Of a stretch of DNA of 64,000 bases, positions 35,430 to 44,928 are shown one piece after another. Where the stretch lies: assembly GCF_014202345.1 (NCBI RefSeq), contig NZ_JACHGO010000003.1, positions 124,001 to 188,000 on the forward strand, in the 5' to 3' direction. A model generated the notes under the pieces. The model saw only the letters and a program-made list of their open reading frames with translations. It was not told the origin of the DNA and did not search any database. Both the position numbers and the translations under genes were made by a program. Position 1 is the stretch's first letter; every line of letters starts with the position of its first letter. The DNA comes from Desulfovibrio intestinalis. Lineage in GTDB: Bacteria > Desulfobacterota > Desulfovibrionia > Desulfovibrionales > Desulfovibrionaceae.

Positions 35430-36308
35430 CTAGATGTCGCTTTTGGGCGGGCGCTGCAGCATGTGCTCCAGCGTTGTGGTGGCCTCTTCGCCTGTGAGGC
35501 CCAGACGCGGTGCCAATTGGGCCAGATTTTCCACCGCATCGCAGGGGCGCACATAAAGAGGTTCTATGTCCGCATCGGCATAATCACCATGCCGGGCCAG
35601 TAGGCAAAGGGCGTTGATATCAGGAATTGTGAGATCATCAAGTGTCGTGACCGGGGCGCCGCCATCGGTTTGGTGCTGTGTGCCGTCTGGCGACGGGCGC
35701 AGAAGATCCAGCGGGCTGAAAACAGCGGCATTGCGTTCAAGACCGCTGCCGCAGACCCATACGACGCGGCTGCCTTCGGGCACTCCTGCGGGCAGGGGGG
35801 CCGTGCGGCTGGCCAAGATGCGATCCAGGGCTTCTTGCGGGGTGCAAAGGTCCACAGGGGCCAGTGCCTGCGCAGGAATCATCGGCCCGTATGACAGAAA
35901 AGACTGGCAGTGCACAAGGTTGCGTCGGGCATGGGTGAGCACCCAGATGGTTGTGCCGAAAAGAAGCTGGGCACGCAGCACTGCTGTAGTGGCAAGGGCT
36001 TGCATGTAATCAAGCCCGGCCACCTGGGCATTTCCTGTTCTGCGCAGGGCCGCAGCTGTTGCCAGCACAAGGCGTATGCCTGTGAAGGAACCGGGGCCGC
36101 GCACGCAGGCCATGCGCCGAAAGCTGTTGGGCTTTATGTCCAGTGCGGCGCAAAGGTTTTCCAGCGCCGGAGCCAGAATTTCAGTGGCGCGGTCGGCTCT
36201 GTGCCACTGCTGGGAGCAAAGCGGCTTTTCGTCGTCGGTAACGACAATCTGCAGTACGCCTTCAGCCGCATTGAGAATAAGCTCAAGTCCGGTGGAGTAT
36301 GCGCTCAT
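35430..36308 (-). CDS. tsaB: tRNA threonylcarbamoyladenosine biosynthesis protein TsaB
   Basis: TsaB is the non-catalytic partner of TsaD (with TsaE) in transferring threonylcarbamoyl to A37 of ANN-decoding tRNAs. The 292-residue product shows the ASKHA-like N-terminus (GLELILNAAEGVLQIVVTDD) and the diagnostic VRGPGSFTGIRLVLATAAAL at about residues 70-89. The C-terminal part is longer than in E. coli (231 residues) and poorly conserved. Its start overlaps the rseP stop by 4 bp, so it ends the pyrH-to-tsaB run. TsaD and TsaE are not in this window. Confidence 0.93.
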   Translation of the reverse strand: MSAYSTGLELILNAAEGVLQIVVTDDEKPLCSQQWHRADRATEILAPALENLCAALDIKPNSFRRMACVRGPGSFTGIRLVLATAAALRRTGNAQVAGLDYMQALATTAVLRAQLLFGTTIWVLTHARRNLVHCQSFLSYGPMIPAQALAPVDLCTPQEALDRILASRTAPLPAGVPEGSRVVWVCGSGLERNAAVFSPLDLLRPSPDGTQHQTDGGAPVTTLDDLTIPDINALCLLARHGDYADADIEPLYVRPCDAVENLAQLAPRLGLTGEEATTTLEHMLQRPPKSDI

Positions 36309-37501
36309 GACCCGCTCCCAAACCAGCCCGCACCCTTTACGATGCGCCAGATGTCATTGTAGGTGGCCAGCAGCATGAGGCCAACCAGCAGGGCCAGACC
36401 AGCCCGCATGGCGTATTCCTGCACCCTGGCGTTGATGGGGCGGCGGAAGATCATTTCCCACAGGCAAAAGACGATCTGGCCGCCGTCAAGCACGGGGATG
36501 GGCAGGAGGTTCAGTACCCCAAGGTTGATGCTGATGAGCGCCGCCAGGGCCAGCACTCCCGCAATACCTTCATGAGCCTGTTTGCTCACCATCTGCATGA
36601 TCATGATGGGGCCACCCACCTGATCAAGAGGAACCACCCTTTCTATAAGCTTTACAAAACTTTTCCATGTGAGGGCAAGCATGTCGGAAGCCTGGGCCGC
36701 TCCGGCACTGGCCGAACCCCAGAATCCGTGTTCCACAAGCCGCACCGCGCCTGTATTGCGAATGCCCACAAGCCAGGCTTTTTCATCTTCGCCAAAAATG
36801 GTTTTGCGCACAGACATTTCGGGGGTGATTTCAACCGTCAGCATGGTGGCTGGCGCGTTGCCATGACCTGATGCCACTCCAGCGGAATCCACGGGGGCGG
36901 TGTCGTGATCTGCCTGAGACCCGCCTTCGGGGGCCGTAGCGGCAATCTTGGCCGGACGTTGCAGAACAATGCTGAGTGGCTGACCGTCGCTGCGGGCAAT
37001 GGCGTGGGTCATGTCTCCCCAGTCATTAATGGCCTGACCGTCAATGCTCACGATGGTGTCGCCGGCCTGTACGCCAGCCTTGGCCGCAGGGCCGTTTTCC
37101 ACCAGACCTCCCACCTGGGGCAGCAGTTGGGGCGTGCCCCAGCCAAAGGCCAGTATCCAGCACAAAAGCCAGGCCAACAGCATGTTGGCCACAGGCCCGG
37201 CTGCGACGACAAGCAGGCGCTGCCAGGCAGGGCGCAAGGAAAAGCTTTCTTCTTTGGTGAAGCCTTCGGGCAGTTCGCTGTCATCCTGTTCGCCAACCAG
37301 AGCGACATAGCCGCCCAGAGGAACCAGGGACAGGGCATATTCCGTCTTGCCCCATTTGTGCTTGAGAATCTTGGGACCAAAGCCGAGGGAAAAGGTGGAA
37401 ACACCCATGCCCAGGCTACGGGCCACGGCAAAATGCCCCAGCTCGTGGAAAAAGATAAGGCCGCCAAGAACAAGGGATACAGCTATAACGGTAATCAGCA
37501 T
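36305..37501 (-). CDS. rseP: RIP metalloprotease RseP (site-2 protease)
   Basis: This intramembrane zinc protease cleaves anti-sigma factors and leftover signal peptides in the inner membrane. The 398-residue product has the zinc motif HELGH at residues 19-23 in the first membrane helix, one PDZ domain (about residues 120-185, GLVENGPAAKAGVQAGDTI), and the C-terminal NLLPIPVLDGGQIVF that supplies the third metal ligand. An Asp/Gly-rich insert (about 195-215) sits after the PDZ domain. It overlaps dxr by 7 bp and tsaB by 4 bp. Confidence 0.96.
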   Translation of the reverse strand: MLITVIAVSLVLGGLIFFHELGHFAVARSLGMGVSTFSLGFGPKILKHKWGKTEYALSLVPLGGYVALVGEQDDSELPEGFTKEESFSLRPAWQRLLVVAAGPVANMLLAWLLCWILAFGWGTPQLLPQVGGLVENGPAAKAGVQAGDTIVSIDGQAINDWGDMTHAIARSDGQPLSIVLQRPAKIAATAPEGGSQADHDTAPVDSAGVASGHGNAPATMLTVEITPEMSVRKTIFGEDEKAWLVGIRNTGAVRLVEHGFWGSASAGAAQASDMLALTWKSFVKLIERVVPLDQVGGPIMIMQMVSKQAHEGIAGVLALAALISINLGVLNLLPIPVLDGGQIVFCLWEMIFRRPINARVQEYAMRAGLALLVGLMLLATYNDIWRIVKGAGWFGSGS

Positions 37502-38826
37502 GCGGGTTCTCCGTCGCGGGCGAGATTGCGTACAAGCTCGCGGCTCTGGCGGTCAAGGCGCGTGAGGCGCTCCGCCAGGGTATGGGCCTCGTTTTTCAGG
37601 GCGGCCATGTGGTCAGAAGCCACGGGCGCGTCCTGCTTCAACGGGGCACAGAAAGACTGATGGCCGGGCTCGCTGGCGTCGTGCGCCTTAAGAGCGGCTT
37701 CTATCAGCCGGGGAATGTCAAGGAAGGCACAGCCGCCTTCAAGGAAAAGCTCTACAGCGGCCTCGTTGGCCGCGTTCAAAACAACGCAGCGGCCTCCGCG
37801 CTGGGCAAGAGACTGGCGCGCCAGATCAAGACAGGGAAAAACGCCGGTGTCCGGTTCGTGAAAGGTCAGAGCCGTGGCCGTAAGGTCAAGGGGCGGCACG
37901 CCAACAGGCAGGCAGCGGGGCCAGAGCAGGCAGCTGGCAATGGCAAGGCGCATATCTGCCGTGCCAAGCTGGGCAAGCTGGGTTCCGTCTTTAAACTCCA
38001 CCAGCGAATGGATCACCGACTGCGGGTGTACAAGCACCTTGATGCGCTCGGCGGGCACCCCATACAAATGATAGGCCTCAATAACTTCAAGGCCTTTGTT
38101 CATAAGAGTTGCGGAGTCGATGCTAATTTTCGCGCCCATGCTCCAGTTGGGATGCTTGAGCGCCTGCGCCGGGGTTATGTTGCGCAGGTCTTCACGGCTG
38201 CGCCCCCGAAAGGGCCCGCCGCTGGCCGTAAGGATAAGGCGGCTTACTTCCTGCCCGCGTCCGGCCAGGCACTGAAATATGGCATTGTGTTCAGAATCCA
38301 CGGGCAGAATGACGGCTCCGGTGCTGGCGCAGACGCGTCGCACCAGGTCGCCCGCCAGAACCAGCGATTCCTTGTTGGCAAGGCAAATGACCTTGCCTGC
38401 CAGGGCGGCGGCCAGGGTGCCGTCCAGTCCGGCTGCGCCCACCTGGGCGGAAAGTACTGTGCCAGCCTCGGGCAGGGCGGCCAGTTGGGCATAGCCTTCA
38501 CGGCCTATTAAAATCGTGGGCGCATAGCCCTGCGGCAGAAGGGGCTTCAACCTGGCGGCGGCTTCTTCATCCAGCACTGCCAGATGGGACGGACGCCAGC
38601 GGGCGGCCTGTTCGGCCAGGCGTTCCACCTGCCGGGCGCAGGCCAGACCTTCAATACGAAAAGCTTCTGGATGGCTTTCAACCACGGCCAGGGCGCTGCG
38701 TCCGATGGAGCCCGTTGATCCGAGTATTACCAGACCACGCGGCCAAGTGTTGCTCCATGTGGCGCTTGGCGAGCCGGAAATATAGTCTGTGGATGGGCCG
38801 CCTTGACCCGGCCAGAGTTCTGCCAT
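37495..38826 (-). CDS. dxr: 1-deoxy-D-xylulose 5-phosphate reductoisomerase
   Basis: This enzyme makes 2-C-methyl-D-erythritol 4-phosphate, the second step of the MEP isoprenoid pathway. The 443-residue product has NADPH-binding GLVILGSTGSIGRSALAVV near residue 35, VICLANKESLVLAG, LTASGGPFRGRSREDL, and AKISIDSATLMNKGLEVIEA, the metal/substrate site. AGGA lies 8 bases before the ATG at 38826; a start at 38871 is possible. The N-terminal 30 residues are longer than usual. It supplies precursors for UppS, encoded upstream in the same run. Confidence 0.96.
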   Translation of the reverse strand: MAELWPGQGGPSTDYISGSPSATWSNTWPRGLVILGSTGSIGRSALAVVESHPEAFRIEGLACARQVERLAEQAARWRPSHLAVLDEEAAARLKPLLPQGYAPTILIGREGYAQLAALPEAGTVLSAQVGAAGLDGTLAAALAGKVICLANKESLVLAGDLVRRVCASTGAVILPVDSEHNAIFQCLAGRGQEVSRLILTASGGPFRGRSREDLRNITPAQALKHPNWSMGAKISIDSATLMNKGLEVIEAYHLYGVPAERIKVLVHPQSVIHSLVEFKDGTQLAQLGTADMRLAIASCLLWPRCLPVGVPPLDLTATALTFHEPDTGVFPCLDLARQSLAQRGGRCVVLNAANEAAVELFLEGGCAFLDIPRLIEAALKAHDASEPGHQSFCAPLKQDAPVASDHMAALKNEAHTLAERLTRLDRQSRELVRNLARDGEPAC

Positions 38827-39188
38827 GTCTGCATCCTGTGGGTTATCGCCGTGTTTGTATCCTGCGGGCATGGGCAGGCGGCTTGCACCAGTGAATAAAA
38901 TAAGTCTGCTCTTGGAAAACTCAAGCGGCCCTGTTTATGGGCCGCCTCAGAGTACTGTTCGCCCCACGCCGGAAGCCAAATTTTATTGCGGCTCCAGCGG
39001 GGCTGGCAAGATATTCGTACTGGCATGCCGCGTCAGCGGGAGGCAGCAGGTTTTGAGGCATTTAACTGAAAGGCAGCTTCATTTCCCCAAGGCGAACATA
39101 TACCGCTAGAGCTGGCAAAGCCGGGCGAGACTGCCGTTCAATGCGGCCAAGGCCATTCATGAAAGGGCAGTCTCGCAGGCAAAGACGT
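38827..39188. other. cdsA-dxr intergenic region
   Basis: This 362-bp gap has no gene. A long inverted repeat, GCGAGACTGCC (39125-39135) with GGCAGTCTCGC (39166-39176), encloses a folded loop just after cdsA and could be a terminator or processing site. A dxr promoter may lie to its left. Confidence 0.45.
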
Positions 39189-40007
39189 TTAAAAGAAGAA
39201 AAACCACTGGTCTACAACAGCCACCATCGGCATGGCGAACAGCAGACTGTCAGCCCTGTCCAGAACGCCGCCATGCCCGGGCAGCAGATGGCCTGAATCC
39301 TTTACATTGACCGAGCGCTTGAGAGCGGATTCAAAAAGGTCGCCCACCTGGGCAAAGGCGTTGACCGCGATACCCAGAAGCGCAAAGGAAAACCAGCCAG
39401 TTTTGCCATACACTTCGCCGTAAATGGCGCAGAATATAACGCAGGCCACAAGGCTGCCCACCGCGCCTTCGGAGCTTTTTTTGGGGCTTACGCGGGGCCA
39501 CAGTTTGTGGTGCCCAAAGCGTGTGCCCACGAAATAGGCTGCGGTGTCTGACACGGCAACGGCAGCAATGACAAAGATGAGCTTGGTGGTGGAAAGATAG
39601 GTTGCCGGCAGCAGCAGCAGGGGCACATAGGCCAGGCCTGCCATAAAAATGCCGCTGGAAACAAAGGCGTTTTCCTCTTCAAGCACATCCCACCTGAAGA
39701 GAAAGCTCATGGCTGAGAGCACGAAACCCGCGCCTAGAAACACAAGGGCGTCTTGCGGCCGGTGCATCCAGGTAAGGCTCAGCATGCCCCACCCCAGCGC
39801 AATGGCGCAAACACGGCTGGGAATGCGCCCGGTGGGCCCCCAGAACAGTGAAAAAAACTCCCAAAGTCCCAGAGCGGAAACCAGCAGAATGACGAACAGC
39901 AGGGGCCAGCCCCGCAGCCAGAGCACCAGCAACAGCACTGCGGCAAGAGCCACGCCTGTTATAATGCGGCGGATGTCGATGGGATTGGCGGTGGGTTCAA
40001 TGGGCAT
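39189..40007 (-). CDS. cdsA: Phosphatidate cytidylyltransferase
   Basis: This inner-membrane enzyme makes CDP-diacylglycerol, the precursor used by PssA and by phosphatidylglycerol synthesis. The 272-residue product has about eight membrane helices and the CdsA signature near the C-terminus: SPKKSSEGAVGS, GDLFESALKRSVNVKDSG and LLPGHGGVLDRADSL, with the metal-binding Asp residues. The ATG at 40007 lies inside the end of uppS (11-bp overlap), so the two are coupled. Confidence 0.96.
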   Translation of the reverse strand: MPIEPTANPIDIRRIITGVALAAVLLLVLWLRGWPLLFVILLVSALGLWEFFSLFWGPTGRIPSRVCAIALGWGMLSLTWMHRPQDALVFLGAGFVLSAMSFLFRWDVLEEENAFVSSGIFMAGLAYVPLLLLPATYLSTTKLIFVIAAVAVSDTAAYFVGTRFGHHKLWPRVSPKKSSEGAVGSLVACVIFCAIYGEVYGKTGWFSFALLGIAVNAFAQVGDLFESALKRSVNVKDSGHLLPGHGGVLDRADSLLFAMPMVAVVDQWFFFF

Positions 40008-40803
40008 CAATTTGCTCCTGTGTTTTGCCGAAACGGCGCGATCGCGCGGCATAGGCTTCCAGTGCCATACGCAATTGCGTGGCGTCAAAGTCGGGCCAGG
40101 GCGTGGGGGTGAAATACAATTCACTGTAGGCGCACTGGTAAAGCAGATAGTTGCTCAGGCGTTGCTCGCCGCTGGTGCGGATGAGCAGGTCCGGGTCGGG
40201 TTGTCCGGCTGTGTAGAGGCGTTGGGCCAGGCTTTCCTCGGTAACGTCCTCGGGGCGTGCGCCTTCACGCAGAAAAGACTGAACCGCGCGGATCAGCTCT
40301 GCCCGTGAGCCATAATTGAGAGCCAGATTCAGAGTCATATGCGGCCCGGCAGCGGTGCGCTTTATGGCGTGGCGTAAAGCCGTGCGTTGCGCCAGGGGCA
40401 GACCGTCCAGATTGCCCAGCACCTTGAGGGCAATGCCTTGCTCTTCAAGACGGGGCAGTTCCTGACGCAAAAAATCAAGCAGCAGGGTGAACAGGGCGCT
40501 GATTTCCGTTTTGGGGCGGTTCCAGTTTTCGCTGGAAAAGGTGTAGAGCGTCAGGTAGCGAATGCCTATTCTGCGGCACTCTGTCACCACCGCGCGCACG
40601 GCTTCGGCGCCCGCCTTGTGTCCAGCCTCGCGCGGGAGGTTGCGGGCCTGCGCCCAACGTCCGTTGCCGTCCATAATAATGGCAAGATGGACGGGCAACT
40701 GCTCCAGCGAAAGTTCCGTTTGCGGCCCGGCCTGAGGCTCGGGATCCGTATCGGAATTTCTGGCTATGGGCTGGACGGATGGGGGCGTGCTTTGTTGCGT
40801 CAT
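39997..40803 (-). CDS. uppS: Isoprenyl (undecaprenyl) diphosphate synthase
   Basis: This cis-prenyltransferase makes the undecaprenyl carrier used for peptidoglycan and surface polymers. The 268-residue product has a roughly 35-residue Pro/Gln-rich N-terminal extension, then HLAIIMDGNGRWAQARNLPR (catalytic Asp), SSENWNRPKTE, and the C-terminal RTSGEQRLSNYLLYQCAY plus SELYFTPTPWPDF. The start at 40803 is preferred; a start closer to the domain is possible. It lies between frr and cdsA in the conserved order. Confidence 0.96.
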   Translation of the reverse strand: MTQQSTPPSVQPIARNSDTDPEPQAGPQTELSLEQLPVHLAIIMDGNGRWAQARNLPREAGHKAGAEAVRAVVTECRRIGIRYLTLYTFSSENWNRPKTEISALFTLLLDFLRQELPRLEEQGIALKVLGNLDGLPLAQRTALRHAIKRTAAGPHMTLNLALNYGSRAELIRAVQSFLREGARPEDVTEESLAQRLYTAGQPDPDLLIRTSGEQRLSNYLLYQCAYSELYFTPTPWPDFDATQLRMALEAYAARSRRFGKTQEQIDAH

Positions 40804-40953
40804 GCTTTCAGCCTGTACAAAAAGTGTCCCTGCGGTGTTGTTTTGCCCGATGCACGTCTGCAAACCAGATGCGCGCGGGCTGGCAGCGCCGCGCCTGCCG
40901 AGCCCTTTCGGGCGTGGCAGGCGGCGGCCCGTGGCGGAAACTTCCGCTCACGG

Positions 40954-41514
40954 CTAGATTTCCATAATTTCCTTTTCTTTGGCGGCGCATTTTTTGTCCA
41001 CATCAGCCACGTACTTGTCCGTGAGCTTCTGCACGTCTTCGGTAGCGCGCTTCTGATCGTCTTCGGTAATGGTCTTGTCTTTTTCCAGCTTTTTCAGGCT
41101 GTCGTTGGCGTCGCGGCGTACGTTGCGCACGGCCACCTTGCCATCTTCGCTGTACTTGCGGGCCACTTTGCCAAGTTCCTTGCGGCGTTCCTCGGTAAGG
41201 GGGGGCATGACAATGCGAATGACCTTGCCGTCGTTAACCGGGGTAAGCCCCAGATCTGACTTCAGAATGGCCTTTTCAATCAGGGCGATGCCGCCCTTGT
41301 CCCAGGGCTGAATGGTCAGGGTGCGGCTGTCGGGCACGGCAACCGAGGCCATCTGGCTGATGGGGGTGGGGGTACCATAGTAGTCGGCCTTGATGCCGTC
41401 CACAAGTGCGGTGGTGGCGCGTCCCGTACGCAGTTTGGTAAACTCGCGGTCAAGAGCGGCAAGGGCTTTTTCCATGCGTTCTTCGGCATCAAAAAGGATG
41501 CTGTCGATATCCAT
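40954..41514 (-). CDS. frr: Ribosome recycling factor
   Basis: RRF splits post-termination ribosomes together with EF-G. The 186-residue product is the normal length and starts [18 protein letters not shown]. It has [20 protein letters not shown], the [17 protein letters not shown] segment and [18 protein letters not shown] near the C-terminus. AAGGAG precedes the ATG at 41514. It follows pyrH on the same strand after a 270-bp gap. Confidence 0.97.
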   Translation of the reverse strand: MDIDSILFDAEERMEKALAALDREFTKLRTGRATTALVDGIKADYYGTPTPISQMASVAVPDSRTLTIQPWDKGGIALIEKAILKSDLGLTPVNDGKVIRIVMPPLTEERRKELGKVARKYSEDGKVAVRNVRRDANDSLKKLEKDKTITEDDQKRATEDVQKLTDKYVADVDKKCAAKEKEIMEI

Positions 41515-41785
41515 AAATATTCTCCTTGGGGCTGCGGCCTGCGGCCTGTTCCTGTGGGGATGGCGCTGCGCCTCCCTTTGCGAAAGATCTGTACGTCTGA
41601 CTTTTGAAATGTCAGACATTGCGGCACGAACGGTTACACATCCACGCCGCTGAATATTCTGTGGCATTTCAACCATTGCACCGCGTCTTTCATTGAAAGG
41701 CTCCTGCGGGGCAAAATGTGGCGGAGCAATTGCTGCGTGACAGCAGATTTTTTACTGCTAGATAAGCCTGTTATGATCGGCAAGC

Positions 41786-42499
41786 CTAGTCGTTGCGTAC
41801 TATGGTGCCCACGGGTTCGCCCATGACGGCACGCCTGATGTCGCCGCCGAACATGCGGCAGACAATGATGGGTATATTGTTGTCGCGTACCAGGGCAAAG
41901 GCCGTTGCGTCCATAACGCCAAGATGGCGGGCCAGGGTTTCATCATACGTGATGGTTTCAAATTTTACGGCGTCGCTATACTTGGCAGGGTCTTTGTCAT
42001 AGATGCCGTCCACCTTGGTGGCCTTGATGATGGCATCGCACTTCAGTTCCATGCCGCGCAGCACTGCCGTGGTGTCGGTGGTGAAGTAGGGATTGCCCGT
42101 ACCTGCCGCGCAGATGACCACGCGGCCTTTTTCCATATGGCGCAGGGCACGGCGGCGGATGAAGGGTTCACATACTTCCTGCATGGTGATGGCGGAAAGC
42201 ACGCGGGTAGGATAGCCCTGCTTTTCCAGCATGTCCTGTACGGCCAGAGCGTTCAGCACTGTGGCCAGCATGCCCATATAGTCGGCTGATGAGCGCTCCA
42301 TACCCTTGGCGGAACCCGAAAGCCCGCGAAAGATATTGCCCCCGCCTATGACCAGGGCCATCTCCACGCCCATAGCGAGAACCGTGCCGATTTCACGGCA
42401 GATTTCGGCCACGGTGTCGGGGCTGATGCCAGTTTTGTTGGTGCCCGCCAAGGCTTCGCCGCTCAGTTTGAGCAAAACTCTCTTGTATGTCGGTGACAT
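41786..42499 (-). CDS. pyrH: Uridylate kinase (UMP kinase)
   Basis: This cytoplasmic enzyme phosphorylates UMP to UDP. The 238-residue amino-acid-kinase fold shows [13 protein letters not shown] (residues about 7-19), [57 protein letters not shown] and the ending [17 protein letters not shown] precedes the ATG at 42499. It heads the pyrH-frr-uppS-cdsA-dxr-rseP-tsaB run; the usual upstream rpsB and tsf are not beside it, as a DUF4911 gene lies there instead. Confidence 0.97.
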   Translation of the reverse strand: MSPTYKRVLLKLSGEALAGTNKTGISPDTVAEICREIGTVLAMGVEMALVIGGGNIFRGLSGSAKGMERSSADYMGMLATVLNALAVQDMLEKQGYPTRVLSAITMQEVCEPFIRRRALRHMEKGRVVICAAGTGNPYFTTDTTAVLRGMELKCDAIIKATKVDGIYDKDPAKYSDAVKFETITYDETLARHLGVMDATAFALVRDNNIPIIVCRMFGGDIRRAVMGEPVGTIVRND

Positions 42500-42639
42500 T
42501 TGTCCGCCTTCGTCTTGATAACCGGCCTGTTTGCCGGGGATTGTGCAAGGGAGCGCCCACTGCGCGGGCGCGAAAAAACGGGACCGGGCCACCCCGGGCC
42601 CGTTCTCCCGCAACAGGGCAGTCATAACAGAAAACGCGG

Positions 42640-42987
42640 CTATCTCAAAGCCTTTTTGCACTCCTGGGGGCGGCAGGCAACGGGCCACTCTTCAATGCTA
42701 AAGGGCAGACTTTGGACCATTTCGGCAAGAGCTGTTCGCGTTTCTTTTTCAAGGTGCGGCGAAAAGACAATTTTGAGCAAAGCAGTTTTGGGTTCCAGCA
42801 CTGTAAAATAGGCTGTGTGGTCATAGGCTTCGAGCAAAAAACGAAACATGGCGGTGTCATGAGGGGCCAGACGAACCAACAGACGGCCACTGTGCTGCGG
42901 TGCGGCAAAAGCCGGGGCAGGCTTGCGGCGCTTGCGCAAAGCCGGAGGCTGCGCAGACGAAGGGTTGCTTGTTCCGCTGGCGTTCAT
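42640..42987 (-). CDS. DUF4911 domain-containing protein
   Basis: This 115-residue soluble protein has a polar N-terminal 35 residues and the compact DUF4911-like domain [20 protein letters not shown], then [17 protein letters not shown] and a helical C-terminus. Members are common in Desulfovibrio and relatives and have no established function. The ATG at 42987 overlaps the azlD stop (TGATG), so it is translated with the azlCD pair, although no functional link is known. Confidence 0.75.
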   Translation of the reverse strand: MNASGTSNPSSAQPPALRKRRKPAPAFAAPQHSGRLLVRLAPHDTAMFRFLLEAYDHTAYFTVLEPKTALLKIVFSPHLEKETRTALAEMVQSLPFSIEEWPVACRPQECKKALR

Positions 42988-43337
42988 CAGTACAGGCCCG
43001 TGTAGCGGGCCAGTATCACCAGCCCGATGCCCACAACAATGGTCAGAAAGTAATTTTTGCTCCACCATGCCACCACAAGAGCGGGCAGGGCCGCCATAAG
43101 AAAGAGGTTGGACGGGCCGGGGTTGAACTGCCCTTCATAAATAAAAACATCAGGACCCACCAGAGCGGCCATAACGGCCACCGGCACGAATGACAGCCAA
43201 TGCCGCAGTGCCGGGGGCAGATTGTCGCCCCGCAGAAAGGTCACAGGCAGAATTTTAGGCAACAGGGTCACGATGGTGCTGCCCGCAATGCACAAAATAA
43301 GAACAAGGTGGTTATCGAGCCAGCCTGCTTCGGTCAT
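42987..43337 (-). CDS. azlD: AzlD-family branched-chain amino acid transport subunit
   Basis: This small membrane protein (116 residues, about four helices) is the AzlD partner of AzlC; the pair exports branched-chain amino acids or analogues. It has LCIAGSTIVTLLPKILPVTF, then LPPALRHWLSFVPVAVMAAL and a final GIGLVILARYTGLY. Its start overlaps the azlC stop (ATGA) and its stop overlaps the DUF4911 start. Confidence 0.9.
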   Translation of the reverse strand: MTEAGWLDNHLVLILCIAGSTIVTLLPKILPVTFLRGDNLPPALRHWLSFVPVAVMAALVGPDVFIYEGQFNPGPSNLFLMAALPALVVAWWSKNYFLTIVVGIGLVILARYTGLY

Positions 43338-44209
43338 GAGTTTGCCTCGTCAGGATTTGCCGTCATCCGGCCTGTTTCGGTCTGCATGCCTGAATTGTTT
43401 TGGCTTTCATCCCGCGCCGTGTTCCGCTCAATATTCTTTTGGTCTGCGTTCGAAGCGGTGTGATCGTATTGCGGCGTGCTGGCTTTATTATGCCCGGTAT
43501 ACGCGGCTTCTTTTTTATCCCTGTACAAAAGCAGGGCCGTGCCAAGGCTCGCGCCCGCCACCGTGGCCACTGCGATGTTCCACTGGCTCATGCCCGAAAC
43601 CTTGAGGGCGATGGAAAGCGTCATGGTAAAGAGAGCGATCAGCACATGCAGGCGGCTGACGCACTGCGGCACCAGCAGGGCCAGAAACATGGCCGTGAGA
43701 GCGTAATCCAGGCCGAGCGGTTTGACGTCGGTAACAAGCTCGCCGCAAAAAGCGCCAATGGCGCAGCCGCCCACCCAGGCGAGCTGTGTTGTCTGATTGC
43801 AGACAAAGAGTGTGGTGAGATTGCGCTTCCAGCCGTTTTGAAAGGCTGTAACGTGTACGGCAAATGTTTCGTCCGTGATGCCCAGGCCCAGCAAAAAGCG
43901 CTGAAACTGTGGCAGCCCTGCCAGCCATGGAGATTCCGCCGCTGATTGAAGCAAATACCGCAGGTTCACTATAAAAACTGCCGCCATAATGGACAACGTG
44001 CCCGCGCCCGCGCCCCACATGCCCGCAAAAACAAACTGGCCGGACCCGGAAAACATGAGTACGGACATGGCCACAGCCAGGGACGGGGGAATGTTGTTTT
44101 TGACTGCCAGAACGCCAAAAGCGAAGCCCACTGGCGTGTACCCAAGTACAATGGGCAGTGCGCGGCGCAGGCCCTCCGCCAGGGGGGAAGCGGGGGAATT
44201 GCTCGACAT
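43334..44209 (-). CDS. azlC: AzlC-family branched-chain amino acid transport subunit
   Basis: This 291-residue inner-membrane protein is the large AzlC subunit. GLRRALPIVLGYTPVGFAFG, MFSGSGQFVFAGMWGAG, ITDETFAVHV and YALTAMFLALLVPQCVSR are typical. The first 230 residues cover the usual protein. An extra polar tail of about 55 residues, rich in Asn, Thr and Glu, follows the last helix and is absent from most homologues. The start at 44209 has a weak ribosome site. Confidence 0.92.
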   Translation of the reverse strand: MSSNSPASPLAEGLRRALPIVLGYTPVGFAFGVLAVKNNIPPSLAVAMSVLMFSGSGQFVFAGMWGAGAGTLSIMAAVFIVNLRYLLQSAAESPWLAGLPQFQRFLLGLGITDETFAVHVTAFQNGWKRNLTTLFVCNQTTQLAWVGGCAIGAFCGELVTDVKPLGLDYALTAMFLALLVPQCVSRLHVLIALFTMTLSIALKVSGMSQWNIAVATVAGASLGTALLLYRDKKEAAYTGHNKASTPQYDHTASNADQKNIERNTARDESQNNSGMQTETGRMTANPDEANS

Positions 44210-44360
44210 GTGTTGCAACCTCACCAAATGCTGAAAAAATATATGGCTACTCTTTTTGGTGAGGTGTGGCAAGTGTGGTCGCCTCTGTTACAGAGGCAGT
44301 ATTACTGATGCTATTTAACGGAAAACGCATTTTGTAGTTCAACGGCAAAACACGAATGCT

Positions 44361-44897
44361 TTACCACCAGAAAACAGGATATTTTTTTCTGGCTGCAAGA
44401 TTGTTGGCGGCCAGGGCCAGCACCAGCATACATACGGCTCCTGCGCCGCAGGGCAGCAAGACATACCAGTAGCCCATGTCGTGAATGCCGGGGCCGCCAA
44501 TAACGGCAATAAGCGCCGTGGCTCCACCTGGAGGGTGCAGGGTCTGGGTCATATGCATGAGGGCGATGGCGGTGGAAACGGCCAGAGCCGCAGCCAGCAC
44601 GGGTTCTGCGCCCAGCATGGCCTGGCTGCTTACCCCCACAAAGGCGGAAAAAACGTGGCCACCCACAAGGTTTCGCGGCTGTGCCAACGGGCTGTGGGGC
44701 GCGCCGAAGGCCAGCACGGCGGACGCTCCGAAGGAACCGATAAGCAGGGGCAGGTTCCACTCCTGCGCGCAGACCTTTTCCAGCAGGGCAAGGCAGGCGA
44801 TGGAAAGACAACTGCCCGACCACGCCCAGAAAATTTCATTCCAGCCCACGCGGGCTTGAGCCTGGCTTGTGCGAATGCGGTTCAGAATGCGTGTCAT
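44361..44897 (-). CDS. HPP family membrane protein
   Basis: This 178-residue protein has four to five membrane helices and the name-giving motif TLHPPGGATALIAVIGG (residues about 115-131), plus LPLLIGSFGASAVLAFGAPH and QPRNLVGGHVFSAFVGV. HPP proteins have been linked to nitrite transport in some plastid and cyanobacterial cases; no such role is shown here. AAGGAT lies before the ATG at 44897. The upstream membrane polyferredoxin ends 31 bp away on the same strand, so both may form a redox-linked operon. Confidence 0.88.
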   Translation of the reverse strand: MTRILNRIRTSQAQARVGWNEIFWAWSGSCLSIACLALLEKVCAQEWNLPLLIGSFGASAVLAFGAPHSPLAQPRNLVGGHVFSAFVGVSSQAMLGAEPVLAAALAVSTAIALMHMTQTLHPPGGATALIAVIGGPGIHDMGYWYVLLPCGAGAVCMLVLALAANNLAARKKYPVFWW

Positions 44898-44928
44898 TGC
44901 ATATCCTTGTTATTTACCATTCCCGCGT

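Noticed and set aside
35231..35554. 107-codon minus-strand frame at the tsaB end
   Set aside because: It overlaps tsaB in another frame and is not conserved-looking.
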